This document shows positions 16,401 to 24,249 of a DNA stretch of 64,000 nucleotides, in pieces. Position 1 is the stretch's first letter; every line of letters begins with the position of its first letter. Position numbers and translations under genes: made by a program. Source of the DNA: Rhodococcus erythropolis NBRC 15567 (lineage in GTDB: Bacteria > Actinomycetota > Actinomycetes > Mycobacteriales > Mycobacteriaceae); contig NZ_BCRM01000028.1 of assembly GCF_001552595.1 (NCBI RefSeq), positions 1 to 64,000 of the forward strand, given 5' to 3'. Below the pieces are notes generated by a model. That model had not been told where the DNA came from, ran no database searches, and worked only from the letters and a program-made list of their open reading frames with translations.

Positions 16401-19094
16401 CTAGAGCCAGGTCGCGAATCGACGGATGAACATTCCCTTGGCCACCTGCGTGACGACGCAGTAAGCCGCGAGAGTGAGGACCAACCACGGGAAGTAGTTC
16501 CACGGCAGTGAAACCAACCCGAGGGAATGGCCCCAGGACGTGAACGGAAACACCAGCGCGAAGACGCAGGCGGCGCCCGTGCTGAGCAGTACCGGAAGCG
16601 AAGCACGCGACTGGATGAATGGGATCTTGCGGGTGCGGATCATGTGAACGATCAGCGTCTGCGAGATCAATGACTCGATGAACCAACCCGATTGGAACAG
16701 CGCTGCATGCTCGGGAGAGTTGGCAGCGAACACGAACCACATCAGCGCGAAGGTCGAGATGTCGAAGATCGAACTGATCGGGCCGATGAACACCATGAAC
16801 CGGCGAAGGCTCTTGGTCTCCCACTTGCGGGGCTTCGCGAGGAAGTCGTCGTCGACGCGGTCCCACGGGATCGTGAGCATCGAGAGATCGTAGATCAGGT
16901 TCTGCAACAACAGAACTACGGGAATCATGGGGATGAACGGCAGCAAGGCACTGGCGACGAGCACCGAGAAGACGTTCCCGAAGTTCGACGACGCAGTCAT
17001 CTTGATGTACTTCTGGATGTTTCCGAAGGTACGACGCCCTTCGATGACTCCTTGTTCGAGTACGCCGAGGTCCTTCTCCAGCAAGATGATGTCCGCGGAT
17101 TCGCGGGCGATGTCCGCCGCTGTGTCGACGGAGATGCCGACGTCCGCCGCCCGAAGTGCGGGTGCGTCGTTGACACCGTCACCAAGGAAACCAACCGTGT
17201 GGCCGACCCGGCGCAGCGATTCGACAATGCGTGCCTTCTGCATCGGATCCGTCTTCGCGAAGACGGTTGTCCGCTGCACCAACTCGTCGAGGGCGTCGTC
17301 GTTCAACGCTTCGATCTCGGCACCGGAGACCACGGTCCCGACATCGATACCGACTTTGCCGCAGACGGTTTCGGCGACCAGTTCGTTGTCACCCGTCACT
17401 ACCTTGACCGCGACTCCGTGGCTCGCGAGGGCTTCGATCGCCCCGGCCGCAGATTCCTTCGGCGGGTCGAGGAAGGCCAGCAGTCCGACCAGGGTCATAC
17501 CCTCTTCGTCGGCCGTCGAGTACTCGCGGCGCTGCTCTTCGACGACTGTCTTGGTTGCCACCGCAAGCACTCGCTTGCCCTGACCGTTCAGTTCCGCGAC
17601 CAGACGGTCGACTCGGGCCAGCCATCCCGGCGTCAATTGGTGGGTCACCCCGTCCAGTTCCACCGATTCACAGACCGAAAGGAGCTCTTCCACTGCACCT
17701 TTGGTGACGATCAGATCGGCGTCGCCGTGGTCGACCACCACGGAGAGTCGACGGCGCTTGAAGTCGAAGGGAATCTCGTCTACCAACCCGTGCCGACGCG
17801 AGATCTCCTCGGCCACTTCGGGACCGGCGGCCTCGATCACCGCGTCGTCGAGAAGACTGCGCAATCCGGTCTGATTCACGGAATTGACTGCCGCGAGACG
17901 CAATACGTCCTCGGACTTACGTCCGGCGGTATCGAGATGCTCACCGAGAACGATGCGGTCCTCGGTGAGAGTTCCGGTCTTGTCCGTGCACAGAACGTCC
18001 ATGGCGCCGAAGTTCTGAATCGCGTTGATCTGCTTGACGATCACCTTCTTGCGCGACATGTGGAGCGCACCCTTGGCCAGGTTCGCAGTCACGATGAGCG
18101 GCAACATTTCGGGGGTCAACCCCACCGCGGTGGCGACGCCGAAGAGTAGTGCTTGGCTCCAGTCCTTGGTCAGTCCGTTGATGATGAAAACCGCGGGAAC
18201 CATGATCAGCATGAACTTGATCAGCAGGTAGCTGACACTGCGCACCCCGACGTCGAAGCTGGTTTCGGGTCGCTTGGACGCCAATTGTGCTGTCATGGCG
18301 CCGAAGTAAGTCCGCTTGCCGGTGTGCACCGCGACGGCGGTGCCGCTGCCCGACACGACGGAAGTACCCATGAACCCGATGTTCTCGGCCTCGAGCAGCC
18401 GATCGACGTCGATCCCCGTCGACGGTTCCGCCGACTTCTCGGCCGGCATCGACTCACCGCTGAGCATTGACTGATTGACCTGTAGATCCTTGGCCCGGAT
18501 GATGCGGACATCGGCCGGGATCATGTCGCCGGCGGCAAGCTGGACTACATCACCTGGCAGTAGCTGCTCGATCGGAATCTCAGCCGTGACCACGGTGTTG
18601 TTGATCTTGCGGGTGGCCGCGACAGTTGTCGTGACCATGGCCTTGAGTGCCTCGGCAGCCCGAGTCGAACGGTATTCCTGCCAGAACCTCAGGGACACAC
18701 TGACAAAGATCATCAGCCCGAGGGTGATGATGCCCTCGTAGGAGGGACCGTCTTCCGGGTCTGCCCACACCACGTCGGTCCCGACCATGATCAGGGCGAG
18801 GAACACCAGGATCAAGATGAACGGATTCTTGAAAGCTTGCGCGAACTGCACGATCGCCGGTGCCGGGCGGTCGTGGCGGACATCGTTGCGCCCGTATCGC
18901 CGACGAAGATCGTCGATCTGATCGTCACGAAGGCCGTTGGCCGTCGTAGTCAGATCTGCGAGAACGGTGCGCGTGTCCGAGGCCGAGTAGTCGACCAATT
19001 CCTGTGCGCTTTCTTTTGCCAGGACCGTTGAAGGTGTTTGTTGTGCACTGTTTCTCGTGGGCCGTGGCCGCAATGCGAGAACGGAAAATGACAT
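16401..19094 (-). CDS. mgtA: Magnesium-translocating P-type ATPase MgtA
   Basis: 897 residues from ATG 19094, preceded by GAGGAG; a longer frame to 19259 has no ribosome site and overlaps the leader peptide. P3B-ATPase order: N-terminal cytoplasmic stretch, first helices, actuator loop SMLSGESMPAEK, the phosphorylated Asp in CTDKTGTLTE, nucleotide-domain region, hinge GDGVNDAPALR, then the C-terminal helices with NLIYDLSMLTIPWD. It imports Mg2+ into the cytoplasm. An M-box riboswitch and a small leader ORF precede it and mgtC follows, so expression is expected when magnesium is low. Confidence 0.95.
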   Translation of the reverse strand: MSFSVLALRPRPTRNSAQQTPSTVLAKESAQELVDYSASDTRTVLADLTTTANGLRDDQIDDLRRRYGRNDVRHDRPAPAIVQFAQAFKNPFILILVFLALIMVGTDVVWADPEDGPSYEGIITLGLMIFVSVSLRFWQEYRSTRAAEALKAMVTTTVAATRKINNTVVTAEIPIEQLLPGDVVQLAAGDMIPADVRIIRAKDLQVNQSMLSGESMPAEKSAEPSTGIDVDRLLEAENIGFMGTSVVSGSGTAVAVHTGKRTYFGAMTAQLASKRPETSFDVGVRSVSYLLIKFMLIMVPAVFIINGLTKDWSQALLFGVATAVGLTPEMLPLIVTANLAKGALHMSRKKVIVKQINAIQNFGAMDVLCTDKTGTLTEDRIVLGEHLDTAGRKSEDVLRLAAVNSVNQTGLRSLLDDAVIEAAGPEVAEEISRRHGLVDEIPFDFKRRRLSVVVDHGDADLIVTKGAVEELLSVCESVELDGVTHQLTPGWLARVDRLVAELNGQGKRVLAVATKTVVEEQRREYSTADEEGMTLVGLLAFLDPPKESAAGAIEALASHGVAVKVVTGDNELVAETVCGKVGIDVGTVVSGAEIEALNDDALDELVQRTTVFAKTDPMQKARIVESLRRVGHTVGFLGDGVNDAPALRAADVGISVDTAADIARESADIILLEKDLGVLEQGVIEGRRTFGNIQKYIKMTASSNFGNVFSVLVASALLPFIPMIPVVLLLQNLIYDLSMLTIPWDRVDDDFLAKPRKWETKSLRRFMVFIGPISSIFDISTFALMWFVFAANSPEHAALFQSGWFIESLISQTLIVHMIRTRKIPFIQSRASLPVLLSTGAACVFALVFPFTSWGHSLGLVSLPWNYFPWLVLTLAAYCVVTQVAKGMFIRRFATWL

Positions 19095-19224
19095 GACGAA
19101 TCTCCTCGACTGCCAGCGTGCACGGGACAGTGCCAGTGCATGAGGCAGCAGAATGCGCTGAACGACAACGGAAGTCGTCAGCGGACGCGACAAAGCCGCG
19201 CAGATGAAACCGAGGGTGCGAAGG

Positions 19225-19311
19225 TCAGAGACTGACGAGCAAAATGCCGGGGTGAGCACCGTCGGTAAGAACAGAAGGATGGGTCGAATATCGACTCGGC
19301 GGGTCGTCCAC
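19225..19311 (-). CDS. Putative 28-residue leader peptide between M-box and mgtA
   Basis: GTG at 19311 is preceded by a near-perfect AGGAGGTGA (19317-19325). The frame runs 28 codons and stops 130 bases before mgtA. The peptide begins M-D-D-P-P-S, an acidic/proline start like the Mg-sensing MgtL peptide of enterobacteria (M-E-P-D-P), then continues RYSTHPSVLTDGAHPG and ends ILLVSL. Acidic/proline N-termini destabilise ribosomes at low Mg2+. Its place after the riboswitch and before the transporter suggests a second, translation-based magnesium sensor. The peptide is seen in the sequence; the function is inferred. A hairpin (19157-19182) lies just downstream. Confidence 0.55.
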   Translation of the reverse strand: MDDPPSRYSTHPSVLTDGAHPGILLVSL

Positions 19312-19440
19312 GATGGTCACCTCCTGAAAGTTCGGGGCGTCCGTTGACGCCACACAAAGTACATGCGCACAGCACACGCCAGGAGAACCGAATATCGACG
19401 TACTCTCGCCTTCGCCGGAAGAAACCGGCATCAAGCTGCG

Positions 19441-19607
19441 AAAACACCTCCACGTCCGAGTTTTGGCACTGCACGACGTGTCCCGATCAAGACCGGGAAG
19501 CCACTTTGGATCACCCCTTAAGCCGGGGAGATCTGTCCTAACCTTGGGCGTCTCTCGACGTCGTGAGATCAGTGGCCTGTGTTCGTGCAGAAGCCTCACC
19601 TAACGAG
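19441..19607 (-). promoter_or_regulatory. M-box (ykoK) Mg2+ riboswitch
   Basis: Read on the minus strand it shows the M-box conserved blocks in order: CGTTAGGTGAGGCTTC at the 5' end, ACACAGGCCACTG, GAGAGACGCCCAAGG, CCCCGGCTTAAGGGG, and AGTGCCAAAACTCG followed by GGAGGTG closing P1. Binding of Mg2+ compacts the RNA and turns expression off. It lies 346 bases upstream of mgtA and on the same strand; the leader ORF sits between them. Identification is by recalled consensus; a covariance search would settle the exact borders. Confidence 0.93.
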
Positions 19608-19659
19608 GTACTGCACCCAGAGGGTAGTTCTCAAATCTGTTGCCTGTCAACCGAGCAAC

Positions 19660-20301
19660 TCAGACGGCGGGCAATCCTGCCCGTGCGACGGCGCCGGCGA
19701 AGAGTGCCGTCACGGCGGCACCCATGACGCTCTGATCAACTTCTTCCGGATCCACCGAGTGCTCGAGAACGAGCCCGGATATCAAGGCCATCAACGAGAT
19801 TGCAGTGGTCCGCACATCGAAGGAATCGTCCACTCCCCATTCGCGGGCACGTTCACCGATCAACTCCACGAGTTGACTGCGCAAGTGGCGACGCTCACGT
19901 AAGTACGCCTGAGCGATCTGCGGATCACGTCCGGCGAGCACTCCGAATTCGAGGACGAGCAGTGACCACCCCGGGTCGTCGACCATCCACGTTGCAATGG
20001 CCTCGCCACCTTTGCCTGCCGCGTCGGCCGGGTTCATCCCGGCGATCTCGGCAAGCACACGGCCGGCCAGTTCGAGAGACCGTTGCGCGAACAGTTCGGC
20101 GAACAGATCCTGTTTCGACTCGAAGTTGGAGTAGACAGCCCCCTTGGTGAAGCCCGCTCGGCGAGCAACTTCAGTGAGACGTGCAGCACTGAATCCGCGC
20201 TCCGCAAACTCCTCCGCCGCAGCGTCGAGCAGTCTTTGCCGCACCACGTCACGTCCGGGGCGGGTTACCGGCGTCCAGTCCGGTTGACGAGATTCAGTCA
20301 C
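19660..20301 (-). CDS. TetR family transcriptional regulator
   Basis: 213 residues from GTG 20301. The N-terminal HTH has the TetR pattern: LLDAAAEEFAERGFSAARLTEVARRAG, split here as AAEEFAERGFSAARL and TEVARRAGFTKGAVYSNF, then KQDLFAELF. The variable C-terminal ligand domain ends AGAVARAGLPAV. It is divergent from the YhgE-like membrane protein, with two tandem operator-like palindromes immediately upstream of its own start, so it most likely represses itself and that gene. The inducer is unknown. Confidence 0.92.
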   Translation of the reverse strand: MTESRQPDWTPVTRPGRDVVRQRLLDAAAEEFAERGFSAARLTEVARRAGFTKGAVYSNFESKQDLFAELFAQRSLELAGRVLAEIAGMNPADAAGKGGEAIATWMVDDPGWSLLVLEFGVLAGRDPQIAQAYLRERRHLRSQLVELIGERAREWGVDDSFDVRTTAISLMALISGLVLEHSVDPEEVDQSVMGAAVTALFAGAVARAGLPAV

Positions 20302-20302
20302 G

Positions 20303-20334
20303 ATACCTAGAGTATTCAATACCTCGGGTATTGA
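20303..20334. promoter_or_regulatory. Two tandem TetR operator-like palindromes
   Basis: A perfect 8-bp inverted repeat TCAATACC-TCG-GGTATTGA occupies 20316-20334. A degenerate copy (GATACC-TAG-AGTATT) lies 16 bases earlier at 20302-20316. Sixteen-base spacing puts two regulator dimers on nearly the same DNA face, as in QacR-type cooperative binding. Position between the divergent genes supports the role. Confidence 0.65.
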
Positions 20335-20370
20335 CAAGCTCTTTACTTTCGACAAGATCAGGACTCTTTC

Positions 20371-21474
20371 GTGACCACTACGCATCCGGCACACGCCGCA
20401 CCAGACAACAGCTCCACCCACGACGAACACCACCACGACAATCTGCTCGTGAAATACGGCGCACCCAAGGTGATGGCCGCGCTGTTCGTCGGCGTGCTCC
20501 TGCTGCAGATGGGCTTCATCCTCAGCTACGTCGCCGCCTTCCATCAGCCCACTCCGCGAGACATCGAAATCGCGGTCATCGCCGATCAGGGCACACCGGA
20601 CGGCATGGATCAGCAGATCGCCGACAAACTCAACGCCATCGACGGCAGCCCGCTCGATGCTCAGGTGGTCGACAGCACGGCGACCGCTCGCCGCATGATC
20701 AACGACCGCGAGATCCAGGGCGCGTTTGTCATCAACCCGGCCGGACCGGACACCCTGATCACCGCGAGCGCGGGCGGCAGCTCCATCGCGACGTCGCTCG
20801 AAGCGGTGTTCACGAAGGTCGAGGCGACGCAGGACCGACAGTTCGTCGTCCGCGACGAGATCCCCGTCGGAGCACACGACAACCGCGGACTCTCCGGCTT
20901 CTACCTCTCGGTCGGCTGGGTCGTCGGCGGCTATCTCCTTGCGGCAGCCATCGGACTGTTCATCGGTGCGCCGAAGACTCTCCGCCAGGCAAGCGCACAC
21001 ACGGGCGTGATCGCGATCTACTCGATCATCTCGGGAGCCCTCGGCGCACTCATCACCTCACACGTGCTCGGAACTTTCGCGGGCCACTGGTTCCCGCTGT
21101 GGATCCTGGGAACAGCCGTGGTGTTCGGCACCGCCATGTTCACACTCGGATTGCGCGCTGCCATCGGCGTTCTGGCAGTCCCGCTGGCTATCGCCGTCTT
21201 CGTGATTCTCGGCAATCCCAGTGCGGGAGGCGCATTCGGCTCCAACGTGATTCCCTCGTTCTATGCCGCCATCGGCCGATGGATCACACCTGGCGCCGGC
21301 ACCGAAGGCGTGCGGAGCATCGTCTACTTCAACAACGTCGGCGTCGGCCAGCCTGCTCTGACGCTTTTCCTGTACGCACTGATCGGTGCGGTCATGCTGT
21401 TCGGCTTTACGATCCGTCGCAACCGAAAGTCCACCGACACGACGCCGACTCCAGCTGTGGCGAACGCCGACTAG
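20371..21474 (+). CDS. YhgE/Pip-like ABC-2-type membrane protein
   Basis: 367 residues, GTG start after AGGA. A His/Asp-rich N-terminal tail (THDEHHHD) precedes helix 1 (about 34-57). An extracytoplasmic region of about 115 residues follows, then five helices from about 175 to 355. This one-plus-five layout is that of YhgE/Pip and ABC-2 permease-like proteins, which handle lipids, drugs or secreted polypeptides. No ATPase partner is adjacent. Control by the divergent TetR is likely. Function otherwise unknown. Confidence 0.75.
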   Translation: MTTTHPAHAAPDNSSTHDEHHHDNLLVKYGAPKVMAALFVGVLLLQMGFILSYVAAFHQPTPRDIEIAVIADQGTPDGMDQQIADKLNAIDGSPLDAQVVDSTATARRMINDREIQGAFVINPAGPDTLITASAGGSSIATSLEAVFTKVEATQDRQFVVRDEIPVGAHDNRGLSGFYLSVGWVVGGYLLAAAIGLFIGAPKTLRQASAHTGVIAIYSIISGALGALITSHVLGTFAGHWFPLWILGTAVVFGTAMFTLGLRAAIGVLAVPLAIAVFVILGNPSAGGAFGSNVIPSFYAAIGRWITPGAGTEGVRSIVYFNNVGVGQPALTLFLYALIGAVMLFGFTIRRNRKSTDTTPTPAVANAD

Positions 21475-21489
21475 TCCTAGTCTGAACTC

Positions 21490-21963
21490 ATGACGAGCCT
21501 CCTCCACCCCAACGCCTCGCACGTCGCCGAAACACTGATCTCACGGGGTCACCACGGCGTCATCGTCACGCAGCCCGAAGCCACGCACACCGCGGCCGAG
21601 GCAGCGGCGGCCGTCGGGGTGGAGGTAGGCGCGATCACCAAGTCGCTCGTGTTCCTTCTCGACGACGACCCGGTCCTACTGCTGGTCTCCGGCGCACATC
21701 AGGTCAATCTGAAAGCCACCGGCGAACGCCTCGAAGGCAAGCTCACGCGGGCGCCGCTGGAAATGGCGAAGTCGGCAACGGGCCAGCCGATCGGTGGGGT
21801 CGCACCGCTCGGGCATCCCACCAACCTGCCCACCTACATCGATACCGCCCTCGAGCAGTACCCCGAATTGTGGGCTGCTGCCGGGCACCCGAACACGGTC
21901 TTTCGCACGACGTACTCCGAACTCCTTCGAATCACGGCCGGCCTCGCCGTCGACATGGACTGA
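21490..21963 (+). CDS. YbaK/EbsC family aminoacyl-tRNA deacylase
   Basis: 157 residues. The YbaK/ProX editing fold is shown by AAAAVGVEVGAITKSLVF, the catalytic-site lysine region, then GAHQVNLKA, and IGGVAPLGHPTNLPTYID near the end. Family members remove misacylated Cys or Ala from tRNA-Pro. It begins 15 bases after the membrane protein gene, so read-through from that promoter is possible, but no functional tie is evident. Confidence 0.88.
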   Translation: MTSLLHPNASHVAETLISRGHHGVIVTQPEATHTAAEAAAAVGVEVGAITKSLVFLLDDDPVLLLVSGAHQVNLKATGERLEGKLTRAPLEMAKSATGQPIGGVAPLGHPTNLPTYIDTALEQYPELWAAAGHPNTVFRTTYSELLRITAGLAVDMD

Positions 21964-22010
21964 CGCACTTCAGCCAACCCGGTCCGAACCCACTCAGACG
22001 TGCGTCCACC

Positions 22011-22016
22011 TATAGT
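22011..22016 (+). promoter_or_regulatory. -10 element placing transcription start at the leader ORF
   Basis: TATAGT ends 10 bases before the ATG at 22027. A start site 7-8 bases downstream of the element would fall within a few bases of that ATG, so the leader mRNA would be leaderless or nearly so. No clear -35 is seen, as is common in this group. Confidence 0.5.
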
Positions 22017-22026
22017 TGGACGCACC

Positions 22027-22179
22027 ATGTGCACTGCAACCAGGACCCCGGCCGGTAACCACTGGCGTCGACGACACGTAGATCTGTGCCGCACCGACGC
22101 ATGTCTGTGTATGCCGAGCGCAGTCACCTCGACCACACCGCACACCTCGAGTTCCAGCCGGAGAGTTCCCGTTGTCTGA
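22027..22179 (+). CDS. Leaderless cysteine-rich leader peptide upstream of dszD
   Basis: 50 codons with four Cys (positions 2, 21, 26, 28). The core [16 protein letters not shown] matches the recalled pattern of actinobacterial sulfur-responsive leader peptides, whose RRH-(V/I)-DL-(C/L)-R block precedes clustered Cys codons. The ATG lies at the expected transcription start, so it is probably translated without a ribosome site. Its stop (22177-22179) overlaps the TTG start of dszD (22172), giving tight coupling. In mycobacteria such leaderless Cys ORFs attenuate sulfur genes when cysteine is plentiful. The encoded motif is seen; the regulation is inferred. Confidence 0.72.
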   Translation: MCTATRTPAGNHWRRRHVDLCRTDACLCMPSAVTSTTPHTSSSSRRVPVV

Positions 22180-22750
22180 CAAGCCGAATGCCGTTTCAAG
22201 CCACACCACCCCCGACGTCCCCGAAGTAGCAGCGACGCCCGAGTTGTCCACCGGCATCTGCGCCGGTGACTACCGTGCAGCGCTTCGCCGCCACCCCGCC
22301 GGTGTCACCGTCGTGACCCTCGATTCGGGTACCGGCCCGGTGGGTTTCACCGCCACCTCGTTCTCGTCCGTCTCCCTCGAGCCGCCGCTCGTCTCGTTCA
22401 ACATCGCGGAGACGTCGTCGAGCATCAATGCACTCAAGGCCGCCGAGTCTTTGGTTATCCACCTTCTCGGCGAACATCAGCAGCATCTGGCCCAGCGCTT
22501 TGCGCGTAGCGCCGATCAGCGTTTTGCAGACGAGTCGCTGTGGGCAGTGCTCGACACCGGGGAGCCGGTTCTGCACGGCACCCCCAGCTGGATGCGCGTC
22601 AAGGTCGACCAGTTGATCCCTGTCGGCGACCACACGCTGGTCATCGGACTCGTCACGCGGGTTCACGCCGAAGAGGACGACGAATCCGCTGCCGCACCGC
22701 TGCTCTACCACGAGGGCAAGTACTACCGCCCCACTCCGTTAGGTCAATAG
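22172..22750 (+). CDS. dszD: NADH:FMN oxidoreductase DszD (flavin reductase)
   Basis: 192 residues, TTG start with GGAGAG upstream. The flavin-reductase-like fold is shown by [35 protein letters not shown] (FMN-binding, Thr62 within it) and a C-terminal [11 protein letters not shown]. Length, rare start codon and Thr62 match the DszD of R. erythropolis IGTS8 as I remember it, which supplies FMNH2 to the dibenzothiophene monooxygenases DszA and DszC. No dszABC lies nearby. The enzyme probably also serves other two-component sulfur monooxygenases. The Cys leader in front implies control by sulfur supply. Confidence 0.9.
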   Translation: MSDKPNAVSSHTTPDVPEVAATPELSTGICAGDYRAALRRHPAGVTVVTLDSGTGPVGFTATSFSSVSLEPPLVSFNIAETSSSINALKAAESLVIHLLGEHQQHLAQRFARSADQRFADESLWAVLDTGEPVLHGTPSWMRVKVDQLIPVGDHTLVIGLVTRVHAEEDDESAAAPLLYHEGKYYRPTPLGQ

Positions 22751-22754
22751 ACAA

Positions 22755-22798
22755 CTGTGCGCCTTTATTAACCGCCCGCGGTTAATAAAGGCGCACAG
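22755..22798. terminator. Bidirectional terminator between dszD and gabD
   Basis: A perfect 19-bp stem plus closing G-C pairs (arms from 22755 and up to 22798) with an A/T-rich middle separates two convergent genes. Confidence 0.9.
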
Positions 22799-22802
22799 CA
22801 AG

Positions 22803-24248
22803 TTACAGCGCTACGTACTTGGTATCGAGATACTCGTCGATACCCTCGGTTCCGCCTTCACGGCCGAAGCCCGATTCCTTCACGCCACCGAACGGCGCCG
22901 CAGCATCGGAGATCGCGCCGCGATTGACGCCGACCATGCCGGTGTCCAGCTTGGCCGAGACGCGCATCGCCCGGTCGATGTCGCGGGTGTAGAAGTACGC
23001 CACGAGGCCGTACTCGGTGTTGTTCGCAGCCGCGATCGCTTCGTCTTCGGTGTCGAAACCGATCACTGCCGCAACGGGTCCGAAGATCTCTTCCTTCAGC
23101 AGGCGCGCATCGGCGGGCACCTGATCCAGAACGGTCGGGGTGAAGAAGAAGCCGGCTCCTTCGGGCGCCGATCCACCGGTGCGAACGCGAGCGCCCTTGG
23201 ACACGGCGTCGTCGACGAGTCCGGTGACGGTTGCGAGCTGCTTGGTGTTGATCAGCGGGCCGATGTTGGTGCCCTCGGCGTCACCGGCGCCCACCTTCAA
23301 GGCCGCAACCTTGGCGGTGAACTTGTCGGTGAACTCCTCGCGCACCGAGTTGGCGACGTAGATGCGGTTGGCCGCGGTGCAGGCCTCGCCGCCGTTACGC
23401 ATCTTCGCGAGCATTGCGCCGTCGACAGCTGCGTCGATGTCGGCGTCGTCGAAGACGATGAACGGCGCATTGCCACCGAGTTCCATCGACGTGCGGAGCA
23501 GCTTGTCAGCGGCATTGCGCACCAACAGCTTTCCGACGCCCGTGGAGCCGGTGAAGGTGACCTTGCGCAGACGCGCATCTTCCATCAGCGGTCCACTGAT
23601 GGAGGCCGCGTCGGACGTCGGGAGGATCGAGAGCACACCGTCGGGCAGACCGGCATCGGCGAACACCTGACCGAGGAGCTGCATGGTCAGCGGCGTGTCC
23701 TCGGCGGGCTTGACGATGATGGTGCAACCGGCAGCCAGCGCCGGTCCGATCTTGCGTGTGCCCATGGCGAGCGGGAAGTTCCACGGGGTGATCGCAAGGA
23801 CCGGTCCGACGGCTTCCTTGGTGACCAGGATGCGACCGTTGCCGGCCGGAGCCTGCGTGAAACGTCCGCCGATGCGTACTGCTTCCTCGCTGAACCAGCG
23901 CAGGAATTCGCCGCCGTAGTTGACCTCACCGCGGCTCTCTGCCAACGACTTACCCATTTCCAGGGTCATCATCAGCGCGAAGTCCTCGGCGCGGGCGTGC
24001 AGCAATTCGAAGGCGGTGCGCAGGATCTCGCCGCGTACACGTGCCGGCGTGGCCGCCCAGTCTTCCTGCGCCGCAGCGGCGAGGTCGAGCGCACGGATAC
24101 CGTCGGCAGCGGTGGCGTCGGCTACCTGGGCGAGTTCCTCACCCGTTGCCGGGTTGTAGACCGCAAAGGTCTTCTCGGCCGGGACGAGCTTGCCGCCGAG
24201 CCAGAGACCCTTGGGTACCGAGTCGAGAAGATCCGAGACGTTGGACAT
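22803..24248 (-). CDS. gabD: NAD(P)-dependent succinate-semialdehyde dehydrogenase
   Basis: 481 residues, full aldehyde dehydrogenase length. It has ITPWNFPLAMGTRK for cofactor binding, FTGSTGVGK, the general base in MELGGNAPFIVFD, and the catalytic Cys in GGEACTAANRIYV. It ends with KESGFGREGGTEGIDEYLD. It oxidises succinate semialdehyde, or glutarate semialdehyde, to the dicarboxylate. Only one base separates it from gabT, so the two are one operon carrying the last two steps of GABA use. Confidence 0.94.
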   Translation of the reverse strand: MSNVSDLLDSVPKGLWLGGKLVPAEKTFAVYNPATGEELAQVADATAADGIRALDLAAAAQEDWAATPARVRGEILRTAFELLHARAEDFALMMTLEMGKSLAESRGEVNYGGEFLRWFSEEAVRIGGRFTQAPAGNGRILVTKEAVGPVLAITPWNFPLAMGTRKIGPALAAGCTIIVKPAEDTPLTMQLLGQVFADAGLPDGVLSILPTSDAASISGPLMEDARLRKVTFTGSTGVGKLLVRNAADKLLRTSMELGGNAPFIVFDDADIDAAVDGAMLAKMRNGGEACTAANRIYVANSVREEFTDKFTAKVAALKVGAGDAEGTNIGPLINTKQLATVTGLVDDAVSKGARVRTGGSAPEGAGFFFTPTVLDQVPADARLLKEEIFGPVAAVIGFDTEDEAIAAANNTEYGLVAYFYTRDIDRAMRVSAKLDTGMVGVNRGAISDAAAPFGGVKESGFGREGGTEGIDEYLDTKYVAL

Positions 24249-24249
24249 G

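Noticed and set aside
16692-18149. 485-codon plus-strand frame inside mgtA
   Set aside because: Antisense shadow of the P-type ATPase.
19312-19599. Upstream extension of the leader frame across the M-box
   Set aside because: It would translate the riboswitch aptamer; the strong ribosome site at 19317-19325 marks the real start.
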